Shown here in pieces: positions 1 through 8,600 of a stretch of DNA of 64,000 nucleotides (position 1 is its first letter; each line of letters opens with the position of its first letter). The translations under genes and the position numbers were made by a program. Location of the stretch: the NCBI GenBank assembly GCA_963210315.1, contig OY723247.1, forward strand, positions 1 through 64,000. The letters run 5' to 3'. This DNA comes from Rhynchopus euleeides. Taxonomy: Eukaryota; Euglenozoa; Diplonemea; Diplonemida; Diplonemidae. The notes beneath the pieces are model-generated. The model saw only the letters and a program-made list of their open reading frames with translations, made no database searches and was not told the origin of the DNA.

Positions 1-2474
1 CGAAACAGCTCAGAACTGCAAAATTCCTTCGATGGTGAAATTTCCGGGGGGTGTACCTCCCCGAAAACAATTTCGGATTTCAGCCACTCGAAAATCCGTC
101 CATGTTGGGTGCCATCGGGAAATCCAACGTTTTGGTTGGAAATTCCTTAGGGAAATCGCCCATAGTAGTTTTATAGCGTTTCCGCGGCGAAAACGGCCAG
201 AAAACTGATGACAACGCACCACCACGTTCCGCTAGGTATGGGTAGCGACCCGGGAATGTCGGTCAGTTTTCACAGAAATTAGTGGAAGATAAAAAATCGG
301 TCCCCCAGCCAGGGGTCCCTGTGGTTACTATAATGTATAGTGGGAATCCAGGTTTTTAGGGTGACCCTTTAGCAACATTTTTTGTTTTTCGAATTTTTTG
401 TCGATTTTCTTTACCGTGTAAAGAACGGAGCGCGTCTATCCCAAAAGTAAGTGGGGCCGCCACTTTTCTGCTCAGAATTCTGTTCGACTTTGATAAAAAC
501 TCTGAGTTTCACCAAACCAGCCAAAAATCCCTGCAAAAATCGTGTTTTTGGTGACGTCGGCAATATTTTCGAAACAGCTCAGAACTGCAAAATTCCTTCG
601 ATGGTGAAATTTCCGGGGGGTGTACCTCCCCGAAAACAATTTCGGATTTCAGCCACTCGAAAATCCGTCCATGTTGGGTGCCATCGGGAAATCCAACGTT
701 TTGGTTGGAAATTCCTTAGGGAAATCGCCCATAGTAGTTTTATAGCGTTTCCGCGGCGAAAACGGCCAGAAAACTGATGACAACGCACCACCACGTTCCG
801 CTAGGTATGGGTAGCGACCCGGGAATGTCGGTCAGTTTTCACAGAAATTAGTGGAAGATAAAAAATCGGTCCCCCAGCCAGGGGTCCCTGTGGTTACTAT
901 AATGTATAGTGGGAATCCAGGTTTTTAGGGTGACCCTTTAGCAACATTTTTTGTTTTTCGAATTTTTTGTCGATTTTCTTTACCGTGTAAAGAACGGAGC
1001 GCGTCTATCCCAAAAGTAAGTGGGGCCGCCACTTTTCTGCTCAGAATTCTGTTCGACTTTGATAAAAACTCTGAGTTTCACCAAACCAGCCAAAAATCCC
1101 TGCAAAAATCGTGTTTTTGGTGACGTCGGCAATATTTTCGAAACAGCTCAGAACTGCAAAATTCCTTCGATGGTGAAATTTCCGGGGGGTGTACCTCCCC
1201 GAAAACAATTTCGGATTTCAGCCACTCGAAAATCCGTCCATGTTGGGTGCCATCGGGAAATCCAACGTTTTGGTTGGAAATTCCTTAGGGAAATCGCCCA
1301 TAGTAGTTTTATAGCGTTTCCGCGGCGAAAACGGCCAGAAAACTGATGACAACGCACCACCACGTTCCGCTAGGTATGGGTAGCGACCCGGGAATGTCGG
1401 TCAGTTTTCACAGAAATTAGTGGAAGATAAAAAATCGGTCCCCCAGCCAGGGGTCCCTGTGGTTACTATAATGTATAGTGGGAATCCAGGTTTTTAGGGT
1501 GACCCTTTAGCAACATTTTTTGTTTTTCGAATTTTTTGTCGATTTTCTTTACCGTGTAAAGAACGGAGCGCGTCTATCCCAAAAGTAAGTGGGGCCGCCA
1601 CTTTTCTGCTCAGAATTCTGTTCGACTTTGATAAAAACTCTGAGTTTCACCAAACCAGCCAAAAATCCCTGCAAAAATCGTGTTTTTGGTGACGTCGGCA
1701 ATATTTTCGAAACAGCTCAGAACTGCAAAATTCCTTCGATGGTGAAATTTCCGGGGGGTGTACCTCCCCGAAAACAATTTCGGATTTCAGCCACTCGAAA
1801 ATCCGTCCATGTTGGGTGCCATCGGGAAATCCAACGTTTTGGTTGGAAATTCCTTAGGGAAATCGCCCATAGTAGTTTTATAGCGTTTCCGCGGCGAAAA
1901 CGGCCAGAAAACTGATGACAACGCACCACCACGTTCCGCTAGGTATGGGTAGCGACCCGGGAATGTCGGTCAGTTTTCACAGAAATTAGTGGAAGATAAA
2001 AAATCGGTCCCCCAGCCAGGGGTCCCTGTGGTTACTATAATGTATAGTGGGAATCCAGGTTTTTAGGGTGACCCTTTAGCAACATTTTTTGTTTTTCGAA
2101 TTTTTTGTCGATTTTCTTTACCGTGTAAAGAACGGAGCGCGTCTATCCCAAAAGTAAGTGGGGCCGCCACTTTTCTGCTCAGAATTCTGTTCGACTTTGA
2201 TAAAAACTCTGAGTTTCACCAAACCAGCCAAAAATCCCTGCAAAAATCGTGTTTTTGGTGACGTCGGCAATATTTTCGAAACAGCTCAGAACTGCAAAAT
2301 TCCTTCGATGGTGAAATTTCCGGGGGGTGTACCTCCCCGAAAACAATTTCGGATTTCAGCCACTCGAAAATCCGTCCATGTTGGGTGCCATCGGGAAATC
2401 CAACGTTTTGGTTGGAAATTCCTTAGGGAAATCGCCCATAGTAGTTTTATAGCGTTTCCGCGGCGAAAACGGCC
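1..2474 (+). repeat. Satellite A, 569-bp tandem repeat (about 4.35 copies)
   Basis: Identical blocks recur every 569 bp. Monomer starts, taken at the motif GGTTACTATAATG, lie at 323, 892, 1461 and 2030, and the copies look identical. The array runs off the left edge of the window. On the right it stops 444 bp into a monomer, at 2474, where the sequence after CGGCGAAAACGGCC leaves the consensus. Landmarks from the monomer start are a 15-bp palindrome at +4, AGGGTGACCCT near +35, ACCGTGTAAAG at +90, CTAGGTATGG at +478 and CAGTTTTCACAG about 59 bp before the next monomer. Short ORFs of 108 and 71 codons recur in every copy, but they follow from the repeat and resemble no protein I know. Satellite B is close kin and differs most between +30 and +90. 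Confidence 0.97.
327..341. repeat. Palindromic core at the satellite monomer start
   Basis: ACTATA-ATG-TATAGT is a perfect 6-bp inverted repeat around a 3-bp spacer. It recurs in every monomer of satellites A and B. Satellite C and the lone monomer after array 2 have TTATTATACTGTAT at the same place, where ATAC-T-GTAT is a shorter dyad. The same motif forms the right border of all three octamer arrays. It could be a protein-binding dyad, a recombination site or an element terminus; the sequence does not say which. Confidence 0.8.
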
Positions 2475-2961
2475 TCAAAACCGACGGTACGGCATGTCGG
2501 TGACAATGGTGAGCCAAAAACAAGCACTTGCGACATCGGACGAGCAAAAAGACGTAGGGGACGACCATATGGATCCGTAAGGGAATGTCAGCCTTTTTCG
2601 CCTTTTTTTTGCATATTCAGTGTTCCGGTTGAGGGTTCCTGTGCTGTGTTGTTGTGTGTATGCATGGAGGTGTGCCTGTGTGTTGTGGTGCCTGCGTAAT
2701 CAATGCAATCGGAAGGCAATGTGGGGAAGAGTTGGGGTCAGAGGATGGGGCGGGGTTGGTGCTGCTGTCTCTGTCGGATTCATGAATTTTTCTGCAGAGT
2801 CTGTCTCTCTGTCGGTTGTGGTTTGTGTGCCTGAAGACTGTGTTAGATCGAGCCTGGGAGGAGTACACACATCGCGGCAGGCTTGGCACAGGTTAGGAGC
2901 GTCTTTCAGGGAAAAGCAGGTGAATGAATCAATAGTGGCACATGTGGGAAGGCAAGAGATG
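2475..2961. other. Single-copy spacer between satellite A and the helicase ORF
   Basis: No supported gene. It begins at the breakpoint of satellite A and lies 3' of the minus-strand helicase-OTU ORF. It contains a T-run near 2602 and a stretch biased to G and T on the plus strand (about 2620-2830). Overlapping ORFs on both strands here are low-complexity and have no recognisable domain. I see no AATAAA-type signal for the minus-strand gene. GTAGGGGACGACC near 2553 faintly recalls the +478 region of the satellite monomer, too weakly to extend the array. Confidence 0.6.
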
Positions 2962-5355
2962 CTAGGGATTTTGGTTTTGCGGCCGACCATCATGGATCAC
3001 AGTTGTTGTAAGGCTCTGCTGAACCTTGCTGTATCCGTATGCAGAGAACTGCAAGAAGTGTACGCTGTTGTCACAAATAATGTAAAAGGTGTTGGCTGCC
3101 TTCGGGGTGTTGTATTTGTGCTCACTGACCTTCTGTCCAAGGCCATTGTCTGCATCTTCTGTGAGAATGACAACAATGCAGATCTGCAAAACAACAGCGG
3201 TTAGATACACAGCAATGCTGTCAGCCCAGAATGGCGAGTTCATCACTCGATGCAAGTTGCAGTAGTCCTGGACTCCTTTCTGACATTCCAGACCCAAGCC
3301 CTGCCAATGAACAAAAGATGCAATTGAAACCAAGTGTCTCAGTCCCTCTGGAAAGGGATCCTTCCAGACATGTTCACGAAGGAGCTTTGCGGAAGCCCGT
3401 TGGTCCAGGGCAGCCGTCCCCACCCCAGGAACTCTTCTTCTGATTTGACTGTAGCACAAAAGGGAGTGGTAAAAGCAATGACCGTCTCCAGGAACGTCAA
3501 CAACGGCGGTACAGGGAAGCCCTGCAGCTGCCAGAAACTGGCGGACCCGAAGGGAGACTGTTGTTCTTTCAAGCTGTGCTCCTGTTCTCTTCAGGTTTGG
3601 GGGGAAAAAACTCAGTCGATCACCGTCGCGGTTAGAGTCAGGAAGATGATACTGAGGAAAAGGCATGCCATCATCATCATCGTCATCATCATCGTCATCT
3701 TCAGCAAACTCAAGGTGTGCCACTGTGTTGGGGAGGGGTGCATTTCTTTGCAAGGCTTCTGCAGTTGGAGGAGGGAGGTTAGAGTTTTGATGAACAGAAG
3801 CCGAGTAAGCTGCATCCGAAATTGTCTGGTACTTTGTTCTGATGGCTGCCTTCTCAGCATCAGTCAGGTTTGCAAATATCCCCTCCACCTCCCTCCCCAC
3901 AACATCAAGCACCTCCTTGAAGACAGGATTCTGAATTGGGAACATTTTTCCTGTCATCTTACTCACAGGAACAGCAACCTTCACAGCATCAGACGAACGG
4001 CACCTGCTGAGGGCAACATACAGCTGTCCATGTGCAAAGCACTGGTTTGTAGTCAGGTCAAGCCCAACCCGATCCAGTGTCTGTCCCTGTGCTTTGTTGA
4101 TTGTGCTTGCAAAGGCAAGAGAAACTGGAAACTGGACACGCTTCATGGCAAAGCCAACCTTTTTTGCATCTGGTTCGTTCTTGACCCGTGGGATGCAGAT
4201 GTAGTCACTTTCCAGGGTGTCAGGTTTGTCAATCGGAACACACAGAAGGTTGAGAGGGGTAATCCTCTTCAAGATCAGCCGTGTCCCATTACACAGCCCT
4301 CCTGGAGGATTCAAGTTCTTCAGAAGCATGACAGGTGCCCCAACCTTGAGGTGCAGTGTGTGGAGTGGGATTCCAGTCACCACCACTTGGTTGAGCACAT
4401 CATTGTCAAGAAGGTCAGGACGAACATTCTCCTCAACACAGGTGTCCTGCCCGATAATGAGAAACTCCTCCCCAGGCATCCTCTGCAGACATTTTTGGTT
4501 GAGCTCACGCTGTGCACTGTTTGTTGGACACATGATCATTGCATTCCCAATGAATGAGGAGGAGAAGGAGGATGGAGCATGATGATTGTTCTGCTTCTTC
4601 GAAAGATTTGGAAAGGTGTGTTCAATCAGGTCTTCCTGGCTGTAGTAGTGGCAACTGTCATTTTTTCTTCTGATTGCAGCAGCACTGGAAGGAAACACGT
4701 TCTTGACATACATCTTGCTGAAGAGGTTTATGGTCCCATCTTCCTCATTCATGGAACCATCCCCAACTGCACTCAAAAACTGTGCATATTCCAGGTCACC
4801 CTGTTGCCTCATAATTTGGGTCAAACTTATCTTCTGAATTTCAGGCCAGAGAGGGGACATGTGGAGTGTTGCTGCAATTGCCCCCTCCCTGGTGTCATGC
4901 ACCGGAAGAATTTGCTTGATGTCACCACCAAGCACTGTCACAATCCCACCAAAGGGTGCCTCATTCTGCCTCACCCTCCGACAGGACCGATCCACAATCT
5001 CAACACATTCCCTCCTTGCCATCACCACCTCATCCCAAACAATCAGTGACGTTTTTCTGATCAAGTCCTCAAACTCTGTGGGCAAGGAACAGAGTTTGTT
5101 ACATTCGGAAGGGTCAATGTTGAGGGGAATCTTGAACCGGTTGTGGGCGGTCCGCCCCCCACGAAGAAGTGTAGCAGCAATTCCGGAACTGGCAACGGCT
5201 AGGGCGATGGAGTGCCCTTCCTGTTGAGGCATCGGATTCCCGACGGCTCTTCCGAAACGCAGCAGCCCGCCTTCTGTCGCTTGAATCAGAACTGTCATCC
5301 TCCTCCTCTTCCCCAGGAATCTGCTCGCCAGCGAAAAGCAAGCCCGCACGTTCAT
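2962..5355 (-). CDS. Helitron-class Pif1-like helicase with C-terminal OTU protease domain, 5'-truncated
   Basis: Residues 51-77 (ALAVASSGIAATLLRGGRTA and on) are helicase motif Ia. Residues 104-110 (LIVWDEV) are the Walker B motif II, with DEV where relatives usually have DEA. Residues 138-151 (IVTVLGGDIKQILP) are motif III. NLNPPGGLCNGTRL at 347-360 and INKAQGQTLDRVGLDL at 419-434, followed by LYVALSRC, are the late SF1B motifs typical of Helitron helicases. A run of ten Asp (553-562) sits in the linker. Residues 608-785 fit an OTU cysteine protease: VVDVPGDGHCFYHS holds the probable nucleophile Cys627, and His766 in NSVHFLQF is the probable partner. The GxGKT P-loop that should lie just before motif Ia is missing. 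The first 45 or so residues resemble nothing, and a stop lies three codons upstream of the Met, so this start is probably not native. ATP hydrolysis is unlikely, but the OTU part could be intact. The role in Helitrons is strand unwinding during rolling-circle transposition; what the OTU domain does there is uncertain. Confidence 0.82.
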   Translation of the reverse strand: MNVRACFSLASRFLGKRRRMTVLIQATEGGLLRFGRAVGNPMPQQEGHSIALAVASSGIAATLLRGGRTAHNRFKIPLNIDPSECNKLCSLPTEFEDLIRKTSLIVWDEVVMARRECVEIVDRSCRRVRQNEAPFGGIVTVLGGDIKQILPVHDTREGAIAATLHMSPLWPEIQKISLTQIMRQQGDLEYAQFLSAVGDGSMNEEDGTINLFSKMYVKNVFPSSAAAIRRKNDSCHYYSQEDLIEHTFPNLSKKQNNHHAPSSFSSSFIGNAMIMCPTNSAQRELNQKCLQRMPGEEFLIIGQDTCVEENVRPDLLDNDVLNQVVVTGIPLHTLHLKVGAPVMLLKNLNPPGGLCNGTRLILKRITPLNLLCVPIDKPDTLESDYICIPRVKNEPDAKKVGFAMKRVQFPVSLAFASTINKAQGQTLDRVGLDLTTNQCFAHGQLYVALSRCRSSDAVKVAVPVSKMTGKMFPIQNPVFKEVLDVVGREVEGIFANLTDAEKAAIRTKYQTISDAAYSASVHQNSNLPPPTAEALQRNAPLPNTVAHLEFAEDDDDDDDDDDGMPFPQYHLPDSNRDGDRLSFFPPNLKRTGAQLERTTVSLRVRQFLAAAGLPCTAVVDVPGDGHCFYHSLLCYSQIRRRVPGVGTAALDQRASAKLLREHVWKDPFPEGLRHLVSIASFVHWQGLGLECQKGVQDYCNLHRVMNSPFWADSIAVYLTAVVLQICIVVILTEDADNGLGQKVSEHKYNTPKAANTFYIICDNSVHFLQFSAYGYSKVQQSLTTTVIHDGRPQNQNP

Positions 5356-5482
5356 TCTGGATCATCAGCGGCACAGAGCAACGACGAGTGCCTTCTGGAT
5401 TCCACATCCATGGGCCATCCCAGCAAAAGCGGTAGCCGGCCGAGACGTACTCCTCAATGGTCCGCAGACGTGCATGCGACAT
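5276..5482 (-). other. Possible upstream coding remnant in another frame
   Basis: A minus-strand reading frame starting MSHARLRTIEEYVSAG and ending in an acidic tract (GEEEEDDSSDSSD) runs for about 69 codons up to and over the start of the helicase ORF, in a different frame. It has a plausible protein composition with several Trp, but it lacks a P-loop and I do not recognise the family. It may be a leftover 5' exon, a captured fragment or chance. I found no convincing GT-AG junction linking it to the helicase frame. Confidence 0.22.
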
Positions 5483-5605
5483 AGTTTGTGTGGTTCCTGT
5501 GTGGGAGATGTGTGTGGATGCACGTACAAGATGACACAACACATGAACAAGACGGAGCTGCAAACAAAAGACATGAACAAGGGGCGGGAGCAGGCAGGGA
5601 AGGGT

Positions 5606-5628
5606 GGGGGGGGGGGGGGGCGGGGGGG
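5606..5628 (+). repeat. G-tract (15 G, C, 7 G)
   Basis: A run of 15 G, one C and seven G, preceded by GGGT, lies about 50 bp before array 1. It can form a G-quadruplex on the plus strand, the same strand on which the octamer arrays are G-rich. It is also a classic site for polymerase or consensus length errors. Confidence 0.9.
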
Positions 5629-5654
5629 ACGCGACACAGGTTCACACCTGAACA

Positions 5655-5675
5655 ACACGCTTGCTCATTTCTCGT
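5655..5675 (+). repeat. Conserved left flank of octamer array 1
   Basis: ACACGCTTGCTCATTTC followed by TCGT directly precedes the first octamer. The same 21 bp precede array 2 (35744-35764) without a mismatch, and a diverged version precedes array 3 (40060-40082). Sequence further left differs among the three sites apart from an extra ACAACACGC shared by arrays 1 and 2, so the homology begins here. Confidence 0.88.
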
Positions 5676-8600
5676 GCGGGTTTGCGGGTTTGCGGGTTTG
5701 CGGGTTTGCGGGTTTGCGGGTTTGCGGGTTTGCGGGTTTGCGGGTTTGCGGGTTTGCGGGTTTGCGGGTTTGCGGGTTTGCGGGTTTGCGGGTTTGCGGG
5801 TTTGCGGGTTTGCGGGTTTGCGGGTTTGCGGGTTTGCGGGTTTGCGGGTTTGCGGGTTTGCGGGTTTGCGGGTTTGCGGGTTTGCGGGTTTGCGGGTTTG
5901 CGGGTTTGCGGGTTTGCGGGTTTGCGGGTTTGCGGGTTTGCGGGTTTGCGGGTTTGCGGGTTTGCGGGTTTGCGGGTTTGCGGGTTTGCGGGTTTGCGGG
6001 TTTGCGGGTTTGCGGGTTTGCGGGTTTGCGGGTTTGCGGGTTTGCGGGTTTGCGGGTTTGCGGGTTTGCGGGTTTGCGGGTTTGCGGGTTTGCGGGTTTG
6101 CGGGTTTGCGGGTTTGCGGGTTTGCGGGTTTGCGGGTTTGCGGGTTTGCGGGTTTGCGGGTTTGCGGGTTTGCGGGTTTGCGGGTTTGCGGGTTTGCGGG
6201 TTTGCGGGTTTGCGGGTTTGCGGGTTTGCGGGTTTGCGGGTTTGCGGGTTTGCGGGTTTGCGGGTTTGCGGGTTTGCGGGTTTGCGGGTTTGCGGGTTTG
6301 CGGGTTTGCGGGTTTGCGGGTTTGCGGGTTTGCGGGTTTGCGGGTTTGCGGGTTTGCGGGTTTGCGGGTTTGCGGGTTTGCGGGTTTGCGGGTTTGCGGG
6401 TTTGCGGGTTTGCGGGTTTGCGGGTTTGCGGGTTTGCGGGTTTGCGGGTTTGCGGGTTTGCGGGTTTGCGGGTTTGCGGGTTTGCGGGTTTGCGGGTTTG
6501 CGGGTTTGCGGGTTTGCGGGTTTGCGGGTTTGCGGGTTTGCGGGTTTGCGGGTTTGCGGGTTTGCGGGTTTGCGGGTTTGCGGGTTTGCGGGTTTGCGGG
6601 TTTGCGGGTTTGCGGGTTTGCGGGTTTGCGGGTTTGCGGGTTTGCGGGTTTGCGGGTTTGCGGGTTTGCGGGTTTGCGGGTTTGCGGGTTTGCGGGTTTG
6701 CGGGTTTGCGGGTTTGCGGGTTTGCGGGTTTGCGGGTTTGCGGGTTTGCGGGTTTGCGGGTTTGCGGGTTTGCGGGTTTGCGGGTTTGCGGGTTTGCGGG
6801 TTTGCGGGTTTGCGGGTTTGCGGGTTTGCGGGTTTGCGGGTTTGCGGGTTTGCGGGTTTGCGGGTTTGCGGGTTTGCGGGTTTGCGGGTTTGCGGGTTTG
6901 CGGGTTTGCGGGTTTGCGGGTTTGCGGGTTTGCGGGTTTGCGGGTTTGCGGGTTTGCGGGTTTGCGGGTTTGCGGGTTTGCGGGTTTGCGGGTTTGCGGG
7001 TTTGCGGGTTTGCGGGTTTGCGGGTTTGCGGGTTTGCGGGTTTGCGGGTTTGCGGGTTTGCGGGTTTGCGGGTTTGCGGGTTTGCGGGTTTGCGGGTTTG
7101 CGGGTTTGCGGGTTTGCGGGTTTGCGGGTTTGCGGGTTTGCGGGTTTGCGGGTTTGCGGGTTTGCGGGTTTGCGGGTTTGCGGGTTTGCGGGTTTGCGGG
7201 TTTGCGGGTTTGCGGGTTTGCGGGTTTGCGGGTTTGCGGGTTTGCGGGTTTGCGGGTTTGCGGGTTTGCGGGTTTGCGGGTTTGCGGGTTTGCGGGTTTG
7301 CGGGTTTGCGGGTTTGCGGGTTTGCGGGTTTGCGGGTTTGCGGGTTTGCGGGTTTGCGGGTTTGCGGGTTTGCGGGTTTGCGGGTTTGCGGGTTTGCGGG
7401 TTTGCGGGTTTGCGGGTTTGCGGGTTTGCGGGTTTGCGGGTTTGCGGGTTTGCGGGTTTGCGGGTTTGCGGGTTTGCGGGTTTGCGGGTTTGCGGGTTTG
7501 CGGGTTTGCGGGTTTGCGGGTTTGCGGGTTTGCGGGTTTGCGGGTTTGCGGGTTTGCGGGTTTGCGGGTTTGCGGGTTTGCGGGTTTGCGGGTTTGCGGG
7601 TTTGCGGGTTTGCGGGTTTGCGGGTTTGCGGGTTTGCGGGTTTGCGGGTTTGCGGGTTTGCGGGTTTGCGGGTTTGCGGGTTTGCGGGTTTGCGGGTTTG
7701 CGGGTTTGCGGGTTTGCGGGTTTGCGGGTTTGCGGGTTTGCGGGTTTGCGGGTTTGCGGGTTTGCGGGTTTGCGGGTTTGCGGGTTTGCGGGTTTGCGGG
7801 TTTGCGGGTTTGCGGGTTTGCGGGTTTGCGGGTTTGCGGGTTTGCGGGTTTGCGGGTTTGCGGGTTTGCGGGTTTGCGGGTTTGCGGGTTTGCGGGTTTG
7901 CGGGTTTGCGGGTTTGCGGGTTTGCGGGTTTGCGGGTTTGCGGGTTTGCGGGTTTGCGGGTTTGCGGGTTTGCGGGTTTGCGGGTTTGCGGGTTTGCGGG
8001 TTTGCGGGTTTGCGGGTTTGCGGGTTTGCGGGTTTGCGGGTTTGCGGGTTTGCGGGTTTGCGGGTTTGCGGGTTTGCGGGTTTGCGGGTTTGCGGGTTTG
8101 CGGGTTTGCGGGTTTGCGGGTTTGCGGGTTTGCGGGTTTGCGGGTTTGCGGGTTTGCGGGTTTGCGGGTTTGCGGGTTTGCGGGTTTGCGGGTTTGCGGG
8201 TTTGCGGGTTTGCGGGTTTGCGGGTTTGCGGGTTTGCGGGTTTGCGGGTTTGCGGGTTTGCGGGTTTGCGGGTTTGCGGGTTTGCGGGTTTGCGGGTTTG
8301 CGGGTTTGCGGGTTTGCGGGTTTGCGGGTTTGCGGGTTTGCGGGTTTGCGGGTTTGCGGGTTTGCGGGTTTGCGGGTTTGCGGGTTTGCGGGTTTGCGGG
8401 TTTGCGGGTTTGCGGGTTTGCGGGTTTGCGGGTTTGCGGGTTTGCGGGTTTGCGGGTTTGCGGGTTTGCGGGTTTGCGGGTTTGCGGGTTTGCGGGTTTG
8501 CGGGTTTGCGGGTTTGCGGGTTTGCGGGTTTGCGGGTTTGCGGGTTTGCGGGTTTGCGGGTTTGCGGGTTTGCGGGTTTGCGGGTTTGCGGGTTTGCGGG

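Larger units (their letters stand above)
2600..5560 (-). mobile_element. Helitron-type rolling-circle transposon fragment
   Basis: The segment carries a helicase with the motif set of Helitron/Helentron elements plus a C-terminal OTU protease domain, an accessory domain known in some Helitron groups. The Rep (HUH endonuclease) domain, which should precede the helicase, and the P-loop of the helicase are absent. The element is therefore a 3'-biased fragment. I could not recognise an intact terminus such as a hairpin followed by CTRR, so the limits are approximate. Its truncated 5' side faces octamer array 1, about 100-200 bp away. Helitron is preferred over a host PIF1 gene because of the VASSGIAATLLRGGRTAH and LCNGTRL motifs and the OTU tail. 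Confidence 0.6.

Noticed and set aside
3334-5227. Plus-strand ORFs of 120-400 codons opposite the helicase gene
   Set aside because: They are shadows of the minus-strand coding frame, with no motif of their own.
5339-5353. Minus-strand GTGCGGGCTTGC near the helicase start as another octamer flank copy
   Set aside because: The match is about 11 of 12 bases with the array start only; orientation is opposite and no further units follow, so chance is likely.
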